Below are positions 33,034 through 42,421 of a DNA stretch of 64,000 bases, piece by piece. The DNA comes from CAJXMH01 sp040220135 (GTDB taxonomy: Bacteria; Bacteroidota; Bacteroidia; Flavobacteriales_E; Vicingaceae): contig JAVJTT010000021.1 of NCBI GenBank assembly GCA_040220135.1, forward strand, positions 1-64,000, in the 5' to 3' direction. The position numbers were made by a program, and so were the translations under genes. The stretch's first letter is position 1. The number at the start of each line of letters is the position of its first letter. Below the pieces are notes generated by a model. That model was not told the DNA's origin. It did no database searches and was given only the letters and a program-made list of their open reading frames with translations.

Positions 33034-35294
33034 TGATCGTATTTTAAGAGTTCTTGTAGTCGTTTAGCCGACTGCTTATTTTCCTCTAAAGTTAAGGAAG
33101 AAATGATTTGTTGCTTCTCTTTGGAAGTCAGGTGCCAGCTAAGTGAGATTATCTGCTCCCGACTTTTGTTTAACTGATAGGGAATTACTTCAAAATCTCC
33201 TGAAAACCATTGACTGGCATATTCCAATAATTCGTCGTTATTAAAGTCTTGCACTTGAAACCAATTGCCGTATAAACTGCCAAAAGGGGAGAGTAGTTGA
33301 TCGGCAATGCTTCTTTTGCCTTTTGCTTTTACTTCTCGGCGACTTGACTTCAGATCGTCTCGAATTTGTAAAATTACCACTCCTGAAGTGTTTTTCTCTA
33401 GCCAATCTTGTAGATGAAAAATGTATTTCAAAGTGCTTTTTATACCAAAATTGTCACGCAAGCCCGAATCAAAAACTTCAATCTGTGGATCTGATGGCAA
33501 ATTGATGGTAGGCATGATGTAAGGGAAAGAAGCGTTCATGCGGAGTACTGTGGTAAAGCGCGTGTTCCGTGGATCATTAGCTTTGAAAAGCCGCAAGAAC
33601 TCAACATTTTCTTTCAAGTATGACTTTTTTCCCATTGCTGAAGACATAAATGACATGGGTAGATTGGAAATTAACAAGCGACGACTATCATTCACGATTG
33701 AAGGGGTAAATACCATCAGCGGAATTTGAGCTTTACTTTCTGCTTCGTAATAGGCGCTTAATGGTTTATCTAGTTTATTTCTAGTATACTTATTCAAAGT
33801 CTTTTCAAAAACATAGCCTCGGTCTTTCCAATACTTTTCGCCTTCGTATTCAAAACGTTGGGTGCGAATTAACATATCGTTTATGGCCATGGTGAAGAAG
33901 ACAGGGTTTAAAATGTCTTTGGCTAGGTCTAAGCTGTATTTCTGATCAAATGCATTGGTTTTCTCTTGAGCTTGTTGCCAGCGAAGTTCACGGTAATAAG
34001 CGCTGCCGATCATTCCTCCTGAAGAGCCATTCATCATGATGGAGTGTTCGAACAATTCACCTTGCGTTAAACTATCTAGGTGCTGCAAGGCTAAGAACGA
34101 CCAAAGCATGGCACGACTGCCTCCGCCACTAGCGGTTACAAAAATGGCTTTGGGCTTTTTAACCGGATGGTTTTGGTTTTTTTGAAACCAATAGCTCAAA
34201 CGTTTCTCATGGAGCTTCACATCTTCCGCTTGTTTGTTGAGCGAAGAATCGGCCAAGTATTCGGCTTTGGTTGTATAATCTAATCCCAGCGCCCTGCTTT
34301 CATAATAAAAGGTATCGTATTTAGAGAGTTGATTTAATCCTATTAAAATTAAAAGAATCACGACCCAGGTCCAGCTGCGAAGCCAAGAACGCATGGCTGA
34401 AGTGATCATCAATAACATGGTAAAAAGGAGAGTGATGGTTGCAGCAGCCGGAATGATAAAGATTTCGTTTTCTCTAAACAGACCAAGCGTTAGGATAGAA
34501 AGAATCACCAATAGTTCAAAAAGCGATGCGTTGATGTGGTTTTGTCGAAATACCTGGGTGAGCATTTCCTGATTGTAATGCCTGTAAGGTCGAGTTAATT
34601 TTAAACGAAAGCGAATGCCGATGTAGGAGTTGACTTGCCAACTCTTGCGATCATTTTCATCTAGCTTATACCAGTCTTTTTCCGATTTATTCAAAAGCTG
34701 TTTAACTGGTTCTCCTTTTTTCGTATCCGATCCTACAACTCCGGCAATGTCTTTCCCAAAAAGCTTTTCAAAGTCTTTGTTGGTGGCCATAAAGTAAACC
34801 ATAGAAAAGAGGACGAAGATGAAGTAGCCACCCAGAAAACCCAAAATTCGATACAAACTTTCAGGGGTGTCAAAACCTTCAGATTGCTTTAAAAACGTAA
34901 AGACTTTTAGGCTGTAGGCGATGATGAATAGGAGTGGAAGGAAAGAATTGTTGATGCAATACTTGAAAAAAGGCTTGGATAAAGTGGCTAAAAAAGGAAA
35001 GCGGAAGCCATTCATGATGTAAGATGAAATGTTAAACGACATCACATAACCACCGAAGGCAAAACCCACTATAAAGTAACTTGAAAAGCTTAGTTTGCCT
35101 AGATACTCCGGAGCAAGAAAGAGCAATGGTAAGCCGTATTTGTTCCCGATCTGCTGAAAGATGATCAGAAAGAACAGCAACCAAAAAAGCAGTAATTGAT
35201 GGTTCTTTTTCAGGTGAACAAAAAGCAGCTGAAGCGGAAAAAAGTAAACCGTTCGTTCCCAAAAACTTCTTTTATCAGTATGTTCTTTTTTCAT
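33030..35294 (-). CDS. Patatin-like phospholipase with membrane domain
   Basis: A 754-aa protein. The N-terminal half (1-330) has about seven membrane segments. The C-terminal half is a patatin domain with the oxyanion loop ASGGGSRA, the nucleophile motif GSSGG with Ser at about 424, and the dyad Asp in FDSGLRDN. It probably cleaves acyl chains from membrane lipids. It overlaps the end of ftcD by about 20 bp and leads a three-gene set with the small lipoprotein and the TPR protein. Confidence 0.88.
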   Translation of the reverse strand: MKKEHTDKRSFWERTVYFFPLQLLFVHLKKNHQLLLFWLLFFLIIFQQIGNKYGLPLLFLAPEYLGKLSFSSYFIVGFAFGGYVMSFNISSYIMNGFRFPFLATLSKPFFKYCINNSFLPLLFIIAYSLKVFTFLKQSEGFDTPESLYRILGFLGGYFIFVLFSMVYFMATNKDFEKLFGKDIAGVVGSDTKKGEPVKQLLNKSEKDWYKLDENDRKSWQVNSYIGIRFRLKLTRPYRHYNQEMLTQVFRQNHINASLFELLVILSILTLGLFRENEIFIIPAAATITLLFTMLLMITSAMRSWLRSWTWVVILLILIGLNQLSKYDTFYYESRALGLDYTTKAEYLADSSLNKQAEDVKLHEKRLSYWFQKNQNHPVKKPKAIFVTASGGGSRAMLWSFLALQHLDSLTQGELFEHSIMMNGSSGGMIGSAYYRELRWQQAQEKTNAFDQKYSLDLAKDILNPVFFTMAINDMLIRTQRFEYEGEKYWKDRGYVFEKTLNKYTRNKLDKPLSAYYEAESKAQIPLMVFTPSIVNDSRRLLISNLPMSFMSSAMGKKSYLKENVEFLRLFKANDPRNTRFTTVLRMNASFPYIMPTINLPSDPQIEVFDSGLRDNFGIKSTLKYIFHLQDWLEKNTSGVVILQIRDDLKSSRREVKAKGKRSIADQLLSPFGSLYGNWFQVQDFNNDELLEYASQWFSGDFEVIPYQLNKSREQIISLSWHLTSKEKQQIISSLTLEENKQSAKRLQELLKYDQ

Positions 35295-36300
35295 CCACCT
35301 TGGCTTCTATGCAATATTCTAATATACGCTTTTGCGGTTCAAATGGAAGAAGCTCATCTAAACCTAATGCTTTAATGGAAGACTGTATTTTTTCTGCTTC
35401 TGTTGCATCTCTATTGGCAAGATAAAACCCTCCTGCTTCAACTAATGCGTCCTTTGGAATTAAACCGATTAGCTCAGAACCGGTAACTTTAACTTGATAG
35501 TCTTCGGCGATTTCCTTCGTTGTCTCGAAGACTTCGTGCAAGGGCGTTTTTTTATAATTTGTAAGGTTGATGGAGACTTGGGCTTTCTTAAAATCTTCGA
35601 TGTACCATCCAATGGCTTTGACAAATTTTAGGCGACCTGCTTTAAAGGTTTTTTTACCTTGAACAACTTGCATGGGGCGACCAAGTTCTCTTAAGTCATA
35701 GGCAATTTCTTGGGCAATCAAAGCATCGTCTGTATTCAGGTTAATGTTGTAAGCTACGAGAAAATCTCGCACCCCCAGCACCATCGCCCCGAAACGAGGA
35801 TGAAATTCTGCACCTAAGTCTGCCGGCCACTCCTTGCTAAGCAATCTCTTTTTTAGTGCTTCATAGTTTCCTACACGGTGCCGCGCCAAGTTTTTACGAA
35901 ATGGACTACTAGCGTTTTCCTCATAAAAGTGAATGGGTATTTTAAATTCACGATGTAGTCGTTTAGCAAGGGCATTAACCAATGGAACTAGTTCTTCAAT
36001 TGAAATACCGGAAATGGGTACAAAAGGACAAACATCACAGGCTCCGATTCGTGGGTGTTCACCTTGATGCTTGCGCATATCAATTTGCTCATGAGCCACT
36101 GCAATGACTTGGTAAGCAGCCTCAATTACTGATGATGCTTCACCGGCAAAAGTGTAAACCGTTCGGTGCGCTGCAAAACCGCTGTCTTGGTGTAAAAGGT
36201 AAACCCCATCAACTGCCTCAATAGCTTGGGCAATGGCTGCTATCACTTTGGGGTCTTGACCTTCAGAAAAATTCGGGATGCATTCAATGAGATTTTTCAT
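35275..36300 (-). CDS. ftcD: Glutamate formimidoyltransferase
   Basis: A 341-aa enzyme moving the formimino group from N-formimino-glutamate to tetrahydrofolate in histidine breakdown. Conserved parts are IECIPNFSEGQDPKVI, HQDSGFAAHRTVYTFAG, HQGEHPRIGACDVCPFVPI and LVAYNINLNTDD. It contains only the transferase part, without the cyclodeaminase domain of the bifunctional form. It lies 2 bp after hutG in the same operon, although both perform the formiminoglutamate step by different routes. Confidence 0.95.
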   Translation of the reverse strand: MKNLIECIPNFSEGQDPKVIAAIAQAIEAVDGVYLLHQDSGFAAHRTVYTFAGEASSVIEAAYQVIAVAHEQIDMRKHQGEHPRIGACDVCPFVPISGISIEELVPLVNALAKRLHREFKIPIHFYEENASSPFRKNLARHRVGNYEALKKRLLSKEWPADLGAEFHPRFGAMVLGVRDFLVAYNINLNTDDALIAQEIAYDLRELGRPMQVVQGKKTFKAGRLKFVKAIGWYIEDFKKAQVSINLTNYKKTPLHEVFETTKEIAEDYQVKVTGSELIGLIPKDALVEAGGFYLANRDATEAEKIQSSIKALGLDELLPFEPQKRILEYCIEAKVDEKRTY

Positions 36301-36302
36301 TG

Positions 36303-37307
36303 TTAAGCATTCAAAGTATTAAGCTTTGCCTTCACAAAATCACTCACAAAATAGGAAAGTAGTTTGCCTACTTGATCGGCAAATCCTTCTACCAATGATG
36401 GGGCAGCTTCCGGTAGATGTAAGTAGCAAGCATTTTTAGACTCACCACAAAGAGTGAGATATTGACGAGCCTCTTTCGCTCTTATTCCACTTGGTGTTTG
36501 AGCAGATGATGGTAAATTTTCAATGCTATCGCAGTCTAGCTCAACTCCAAAGTAATCTTCTTTCACTTTTGCAAGCGCATTTTCAACAGCTAGGTAATAA
36601 GGTGTGTTATTCCTCAAAAAGAGGTCTTCATAAAAAGAAAATTGAACTCCGTCTTTTTGCATTTGCTCCAACATAGCCTGACTGTTATAATTTTCATGCA
36701 AGCCCAATATACTGTAGTGATCTAAATAACCTTCTGCCTTGGCATAAGAGAAGCCATTACCTGAATGACGGCCTTCTAAGTTTCTGTAATCAGCATGTGG
36801 ATCCAGATTAATGCAATTGATTTTTTGTTTCAATGCTTCAGAACAGCCTTTTAGCGCACCATAGGAGTTGTTGTGACCTCCGCCAATCAAAATGGGAATT
36901 TTTCCGGCTTCAACAATCAGCTTTACCAGGCTGCTGACTTGCTCATCAATCTTACTCACTGCAGTTCTTAGCTTTTCTAAGTCAGAGCTACCACTTCCCA
37001 CCAAGCCGCTAAAATCAAAGTTTCCTAACAATAGGATTTCTTCACCACTCAGCTTCTGTGTCGATTGAATATTCAAGAACTTAGCAAGAAAAGGTTTCCA
37101 AGTCGAGTCTGCTCCTCCGCGACCACAGTTAGCCCTAGGGCCGATGTCTTCCGGAATTCCAAAAAGCACAAATAAAGACTGGCTTTCCTTCAGAGTGGAA
37201 AGCAAGTCTGCCTTTGCGAGCTCTATCTTTTCTCCTAGTTTAATCTCTCCCTCTCTTTTAGTGATGAGTTTGCTGAGATCATTTTCTTCTAAAATCTGAA
37301 ACTGCAT
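36303..37307 (-). CDS. hutG: Formimidoylglutamase, arginase family
   Basis: A 334-aa enzyme of the ureohydrolase fold that splits formiminoglutamate into glutamate and formamide. Metal motifs are GGGHNNSYG, NLDPHADYRNLEGRHSGN and ELDCDSIE; the last differs a little from the usual DxDxxDP pattern. The GIPEDIGPRANCGRGGAD opening is typical of Bacteroidota members. It is translationally close to hutI (1-bp gap) and ftcD. Arginase activity is less likely given the neighbours. Confidence 0.85.
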   Translation of the reverse strand: MQFQILEENDLSKLITKREGEIKLGEKIELAKADLLSTLKESQSLFVLFGIPEDIGPRANCGRGGADSTWKPFLAKFLNIQSTQKLSGEEILLLGNFDFSGLVGSGSSDLEKLRTAVSKIDEQVSSLVKLIVEAGKIPILIGGGHNNSYGALKGCSEALKQKINCINLDPHADYRNLEGRHSGNGFSYAKAEGYLDHYSILGLHENYNSQAMLEQMQKDGVQFSFYEDLFLRNNTPYYLAVENALAKVKEDYFGVELDCDSIENLPSSAQTPSGIRAKEARQYLTLCGESKNACYLHLPEAAPSLVEGFADQVGKLLSYFVSDFVKAKLNTLNA

Positions 37308-37308
37308 A

Positions 37309-38541
37309 CTAATAAACTTTTCCGTTGATGATTACTTCGTCGATATGGTTGCTCCCAAAAGCATAGGGGATGTATCCTACAGAAGGTATTTTCTTCGTTA
37401 AGATCAAATTAGCCTTTTTACCCACTGTAATGGATCCATAGTCTCGTTGTAATTCTAAGGCATGCGCCCCGTTTAAGGTGGCAGCATTGATGGCTTCTCC
37501 CGGAGTCATCTTTAATTTGATACAGGCTAAGGCCACCACAAAGTTCATATTACCAGAAGGAGTAGAACCAGGATTGTAGTCCGAAGCTAAAACCACCGGA
37601 ATGTTTGCATCTATTAAGTCTCGAGCTGCTTGGTAAGGATCACTCAAAAAGAATGGAGCAGAAGGTAGCAATGTGGCTAGGGTTGTGGAACCTTGTAAGG
37701 CTTTGATCTCGGCTTCATTTACAACCTCCAAATGGTCAACCGACAAAGCATTGTGTTCCACGCACAACTCTATGCCGCCCATACAATTAAACTGATTGGT
37801 GTGAATTTTTGCTTGAAGTCCATGCTTTGCTCCGGCTTCAATAATTTGTCTTGTTTCATCTACTGAGAAGGCCACTTTTTCACAAAACGCATCAATATAA
37901 TCGGCTAAGTTTTCTTCGGCAATTTGTGGCAACATTTCATTCACAATCAAATCCACATAGCCTTGATGGTTTTCTTTGTATTCTGAAGGAAAGGCATGCG
38001 CTCCTAAAAAAGTAGCTTTTATAGGAATGGGACTTTCTTTTTTCAATTCCCGAATCACCCGCAGCATCTTTAATTCAGCTTCCGTATTAAGACCATAGCC
38101 ACTTTTAATTTCAATCGCACCAGTTCCCATGCGAATCACTTCCTGTAATCTAACCCAAGCATCATCAAACAGTTCTTCTTCCGATTTCTCTTGTAACTTC
38201 TTGGCAGAATTTAGTATGCCACCACCAGCTTCGGCAATCTCTTGATAGCTTTTGCCCTTCAAGCGCATCACAAACTCTTCTTCACGCGGAGCAGCAAAAA
38301 CCAAATGGGTGTGTGAATCAACCCAAGTAGGTAAAACAAAACGGTCTTTAGCATCAATTACTTCCCCTTCATAGGTCGGACAATCTTCCATTTTTCCATA
38401 GTCGGCTATTTTATCCTCCTTAATCAATAAGTAGGCTTGTTCAATCAGTGGTAAATCCTTAATGCCTTCCCCTTTTAAGGGAGCACTTGACTCTGACTGC
38501 TTTCTGGTTTGAACTAGACCTTTAATATTTTTTATCAGCAT
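37309..38541 (-). CDS. hutI: Imidazolonepropionase
   Basis: A 410-aa amidohydrolase that opens the imidazolone ring in histidine degradation. It shows the metal motif DSHTHLVFA, EIKSGYGLNTEAELKMLRVI, THLGAHAFP-type segment FLGAHAFPSEY, IHTNQFN, VDHLE and ASDYNPGSTPS. It is the first gene of hutI-hutG-ftcD. The hutH and hutU genes needed for the earlier steps are not in the window. Confidence 0.96.
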   Translation of the reverse strand: MLIKNIKGLVQTRKQSESSAPLKGEGIKDLPLIEQAYLLIKEDKIADYGKMEDCPTYEGEVIDAKDRFVLPTWVDSHTHLVFAAPREEEFVMRLKGKSYQEIAEAGGGILNSAKKLQEKSEEELFDDAWVRLQEVIRMGTGAIEIKSGYGLNTEAELKMLRVIRELKKESPIPIKATFLGAHAFPSEYKENHQGYVDLIVNEMLPQIAEENLADYIDAFCEKVAFSVDETRQIIEAGAKHGLQAKIHTNQFNCMGGIELCVEHNALSVDHLEVVNEAEIKALQGSTTLATLLPSAPFFLSDPYQAARDLIDANIPVVLASDYNPGSTPSGNMNFVVALACIKLKMTPGEAINAATLNGAHALELQRDYGSITVGKKANLILTKKIPSVGYIPYAFGSNHIDEVIINGKVY

Positions 38542-38561
38542 ATTTGTTTATTTATGATTGT

Positions 38562-38569
38562 CAAAGGTA
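38562..38569 (-). promoter_or_regulatory. -7 box of the hutIG-ftcD operon
   Basis: TACCTTTG on the minus strand ends 20 nt before the hutI start. No convincing -33 box was seen. Confidence 0.5.
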
Positions 38570-38586
38570 TTAATCGCCCAACAGAA

Positions 38587-39756
38587 TTAATACAAAAAGC
38601 CAAACTGCCATAGTGGAATCTGTCTTTTGTAGGCTATTTCGATATTGTCTTTGGCAAGGATGTATTCCTCAACTCCTCTCAATTGAGAAGCATCTTTATT
38701 TTTACCTCCAACTTCTATTGTTAAATTTCCAATCTGAAAATCTCCCTTTTTTGGAATACTGAGCAGGTTTTTATTTTGGATTTGAGAGAGGAAGAATGTT
38801 TCCCTGGCATTACCAAGGTTTACCTGATTTTTTCCAAGTAAAGCATAACTGAGATTGGTATTGCTCAAATAAATTTTTTCAGCTTTTCCAATGGCTTGAA
38901 TCCCTTTTGTGCTAGCTGGAAGTTGAACAATTAAACCACTCTTTTCTAAGTATTTTAAGTAGTCGGATAGTAAATTTCTAGAAATGCCGGTTTTATCAGC
39001 TAGTTTAGATAAGTTGGGTTTAAACGGAACGCTTTCAGCAACTATTTGTAAAAGTTGTTTGAGCTTACTTACGGTAGATGCTTTAAGATCAAAATACTGA
39101 AGTAGATCAACTTCAATGACCGTATTGATAACTTGCATCAGCTTTTGTTCGTATAAGCCTTCTTTATAAAAAGGGTAAACCCCTCTTTTCAAGTATTGTT
39201 TAAAGTGATAAATAGGAGTTTCGATAGTCTCATTAAAGTTGCCATTTGCTATTTCTTCGAAGGTGTAAGTTGGATAATTCAATTGCTTTTCAAAGGCTAA
39301 GTATTCTCGAAAAGAAAGGGGTTGTAATTGGTAGCCGGCCGCCCTTCTACTCAGGTCTGCATTTCCTTTTAGTAGTTCTAAAATTGAGCTGCCACTGTAA
39401 ACAACCCTAAGCTCGGGAATACTATCATAGATATGCTTTATGGCGATGCTCCAGTTAGGATATTTGTGAATTTCGTCTATAAAAAGTCTTTCCCCTCCGT
39501 TCTGATAGTGCTCTAGAGCTATTTCGTGCAATGGAGTATGATACAGGCTTAAGCTGTCGGCAGAGATATAAAGTGTTTTATTTTCTTGATCGGTTTCTTT
39601 AATATGTTGAAGCAATAAGGTGCTCTTTCCTACTCCTCTTTGTCCTGAAATTTGAATTAATCTCTGATTCCAGTCAATTTGATCATAGAGGTAGCGCTTC
39701 TGACTAAAGTCCAGTTTATTCAAAAGCCTGTTTTGGATGCTCAATAAATAGTCCAT
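38587..39756 (-). CDS. AAA ATPase with DUF4143 domain
   Basis: A 389-aa protein starting at ATG 39756 (MDYLLSIQNRLLNKLDFSQ). The P-loop is GQRGVGKST and the Walker B strand is RLFIDEIHKYPNW. The middle resembles a winged helix (KLADKTGISRNLLSDYLKYL) and the C-terminal DUF4143 part includes FFLSQI and IEVGGKNKD, a nuclease-like strand. Such proteins are widespread and poorly understood. A minus-strand TACTTTTG box (39782-39775) lies 18 nt upstream. Confidence 0.88.
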   Translation of the reverse strand: MDYLLSIQNRLLNKLDFSQKRYLYDQIDWNQRLIQISGQRGVGKSTLLLQHIKETDQENKTLYISADSLSLYHTPLHEIALEHYQNGGERLFIDEIHKYPNWSIAIKHIYDSIPELRVVYSGSSILELLKGNADLSRRAAGYQLQPLSFREYLAFEKQLNYPTYTFEEIANGNFNETIETPIYHFKQYLKRGVYPFYKEGLYEQKLMQVINTVIEVDLLQYFDLKASTVSKLKQLLQIVAESVPFKPNLSKLADKTGISRNLLSDYLKYLEKSGLIVQLPASTKGIQAIGKAEKIYLSNTNLSYALLGKNQVNLGNARETFFLSQIQNKNLLSIPKKGDFQIGNLTIEVGGKNKDASQLRGVEEYILAKDNIEIAYKRQIPLWQFGFLY

Positions 39757-39919
39757 TGTGCTAAGTGTATTGTGCAAAAGTATAACTTATTGCTAAGTTT
39801 ACTGTGCATTTACAATAAAAAGTGAGAAGTTTAAGCCCCGAAATCGGAGTCCTTGGAACCAGATTCATTTAAAAAGCATTAATGGACTGCTATGGTCTAA
39901 ATAAATTACTTTTGTTCAT

Positions 39920-40999
39920 ATGTCAGGAAATCGCTTTGGCAAACTTTTTTCATTAACCACTTTTGGTGAATCACATGGTAAAGCCATTGGTGGAATTCTA
40001 GAAGGCTGTCCGGCTGGCTTGGAACTAGACCTAGCCAAAATTCAACTGCAGTTAGACCGAAGAAAACCCGGTCAATCAAAGTTGACCACCCAACGCAAAG
40101 AAAGCGATGAGGTACAATTTTTATCGGGCATTTTTGAGGGAAAGACCACCGGAACTCCCATCGGATTTCAAATTCCCAACCAAGATCAAAAGTCGAAAGA
40201 CTACAGTCACATAAAGGACACTTTTCGTCCTTCGCATGCCGATTATGTCTACCAAGCCAAATATGGTCATCGCGATTATCGGGGCGGTGGAAGGTCCTCT
40301 GCTCGTGAAACTGCATGCCGAGTAGTGGCTGGTGCTATTGCTCAGCAATTGCTGGCCCAAAAAGGAGTTGAGGTATACGCCTACGTGCAGCAAGTGGGAG
40401 AAGTAAAGCTTGAAAAAAGCTATCAGGACTTAGACTTAAATCAAACTTTTGCTAATGATGTTCGCTGTCCGGATTCTGAAATGGCACAAGCTTTTACAAA
40501 AGAAATAGAGGAGGCTAAAAAAGCAGGAGACACTTTAGGTGGAATGATTCAAGGGGTAATTAAAAACTGCCCGGCTGGCTGGGGAGAACCAGTTTTTGAT
40601 AAGCTCCATGCCGATTTAGCCAAAGCTTTGTTGAGCATTAATGCAGTAAAAGGCTTTGAATACGGATCGGGATTTCAGGCGGCGGAAATGAAAGGTTCAG
40701 CCCACAACGATGAATTCTTTAAAGAAGATGGGAAGGTTAAAACCATGAGCAACTTTAGTGGAGGCATACAAGGTGGGATTAGCAATGGGGAAGACATTTA
40801 TTTTCGAATTGCCTTTAAGCCGGTAGCCACTTTAATGCGCAATCAAAATAGCATTAATGAGAAAGGAGAAAGCGTTGAGGTAAAAGGCAAAGGTCGGCAT
40901 GATTCCTGTGTTTTACCACGTGCGGTGCCTATTGTAAGCGCCATGTCAGCCTTAGTGTTGGCCGATCATATGTTACGTCAGCAAAGCAATAAAATTTAA
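39920..40999 (+). CDS. aroC: Chorismate synthase
   Basis: A 359-aa enzyme for the last step of the shikimate pathway, using reduced FMN. The start is fixed by the family opening MSGNRFGKLFSLTTFGESHG. Other signatures are GCPAGLELD, RRKPGQSKLTTQRKE, HRDYRGGGRSSARETA and KGRHDSCVLPRAVPI. A TACTTTTG box (39907-39914) ends 5 nt before the ATG, which suggests a leaderless mRNA. The symporter gene follows after 8 bp. Confidence 0.97.
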   Translation: MSGNRFGKLFSLTTFGESHGKAIGGILEGCPAGLELDLAKIQLQLDRRKPGQSKLTTQRKESDEVQFLSGIFEGKTTGTPIGFQIPNQDQKSKDYSHIKDTFRPSHADYVYQAKYGHRDYRGGGRSSARETACRVVAGAIAQQLLAQKGVEVYAYVQQVGEVKLEKSYQDLDLNQTFANDVRCPDSEMAQAFTKEIEEAKKAGDTLGGMIQGVIKNCPAGWGEPVFDKLHADLAKALLSINAVKGFEYGSGFQAAEMKGSAHNDEFFKEDGKVKTMSNFSGGIQGGISNGEDIYFRIAFKPVATLMRNQNSINEKGESVEVKGKGRHDSCVLPRAVPIVSAMSALVLADHMLRQQSNKI

Positions 41000-41007
41000 T
41001 TTATAAG

Positions 41008-42315
41008 ATGAAGAAGAAAAAGTTAGCCCTGCATTGGCAGATCATTATTGGATTGGTTTTAGGATTGCTTTACGGCTTATTGGCGGCGAATGCCGGTTGG
41101 TTGGAGTTTACCTCAGATTGGATTGCCCCATGGGGGAAGATCTTCATCAACATGCTAAAAATGATTGCCGTGCCTTTGGTGCTCATTTCACTGATTAACG
41201 GTATTTCTGGTTTGAAGGACATTGCCCAACTCTCTTCCATGGGTGGAAAAACCATTGGCATTTACATCATCACCACCGTATTAGCTGTCACTATTGGTTT
41301 GCTGGCGGTTAACATTATCAAGCCCGGTAAAACCTTTTCGGAAGACATTCGCCAAGAAATGGTAAAGCAAAATGAAGCCAAGGTGAAGTCAACCGAGGCA
41401 CAGGCAAGTGCGCAAAAAGAATCAGGCCCTTTGCAGTTTTTAGTGGATATGGTGCCTTCCAATATCTTTTTATCAGCTTCCAATAATCGCAACATGCTGC
41501 AAGTGATCTTTTTTGCGCTCATGTTTGGGATTGCGCTAATCATCGTGCCCGATTCTACCAAAGTGCAACCCATAAAAGATTTTTTTGAGGGAGCCAATGA
41601 GGTTATCCTAAAAATGGTAGACATCATCATGTATTTTGCGCCCATTGGTGTATTCGCACTGTTGGGAAACATTATGGTAGAATTAGCTGGAGAAGATCCC
41701 GGTGCTGCAGTTGAAATATTAACCGGATTGGGCGTTTATTCCCTCACCGTATTAGTTGGTTTAGCAATTATGGTCTTTGCCATTTACCCCTTGGCTCTTA
41801 AGTTCTTGGCGGGTTATTCTTACCGAAACTTTTTCAAGGGAATTTCTCCGGCCCAGCTGTTGGCTTTTTCGACTTCTTCCTCGGCCGCAACCTTACCCTT
41901 AACCATGGAACGCTGTGAAGAAAAACTCGGTGTTTCCAAAAAAGTAGCCTCTTTTGTTTTGCCTTTAGGAGCTACCATTAACATGGATGGAACATCTTGT
42001 TATCAGGCAGTGGCAGCGGTATTTATTGCCCAAGTTTACGGCATGGACCTTGGCTTATCGGAACAACTAACCATTGTGTTAACCGCAACTTTAGCTTCCA
42101 TTGGTTCTGCAGCTGTTCCTGGTGCAGGAATCATTATGCTCGCCATTGTTTTGGGAGCAGTAGGCGTTCCCTTAGAAGGAATCAGTTTGATCTTTGCGGT
42201 TGATCGTCCATTAGATATGTGTCGTACAGTTGTGAACGTAACCGGCGACGCTACAGTAGCAACCGTAGTGGCTTATACTGAAAATGAACTTATTCCAAAT
42301 CCGGTTGAAAGATAG
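41008..42315 (+). CDS. Dicarboxylate/amino acid:cation symporter (SDF family)
   Basis: A 435-aa membrane transporter of the GltP/DctA type with eight helices and two hairpins. Signature segments are LLAFSTSSSAATLPLTME (serine-rich hairpin), PLGATINMDGTSCYQA (the NMDGT motif) and AVDRPLDMCRTVVNVTGD. It takes up glutamate, aspartate or C4-dicarboxylates with Na+ or H+. Sodium coupling would fit the Na+ pump at 13152-19133; this is inference. Confidence 0.93.
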   Translation: MKKKKLALHWQIIIGLVLGLLYGLLAANAGWLEFTSDWIAPWGKIFINMLKMIAVPLVLISLINGISGLKDIAQLSSMGGKTIGIYIITTVLAVTIGLLAVNIIKPGKTFSEDIRQEMVKQNEAKVKSTEAQASAQKESGPLQFLVDMVPSNIFLSASNNRNMLQVIFFALMFGIALIIVPDSTKVQPIKDFFEGANEVILKMVDIIMYFAPIGVFALLGNIMVELAGEDPGAAVEILTGLGVYSLTVLVGLAIMVFAIYPLALKFLAGYSYRNFFKGISPAQLLAFSTSSSAATLPLTMERCEEKLGVSKKVASFVLPLGATINMDGTSCYQAVAAVFIAQVYGMDLGLSEQLTIVLTATLASIGSAAVPGAGIIMLAIVLGAVGVPLEGISLIFAVDRPLDMCRTVVNVTGDATVATVVAYTENELIPNPVER

Positions 42316-42421
42316 TTACAAAGTCAATTAGCATTTTTTGGGAGGAAGTAGCGGAAAGCAGGAAGCAAATTCATTAACTTCATGCCTTCTAATTAATTCA
42401 TTTTAAAGGCCCAATTAAACC

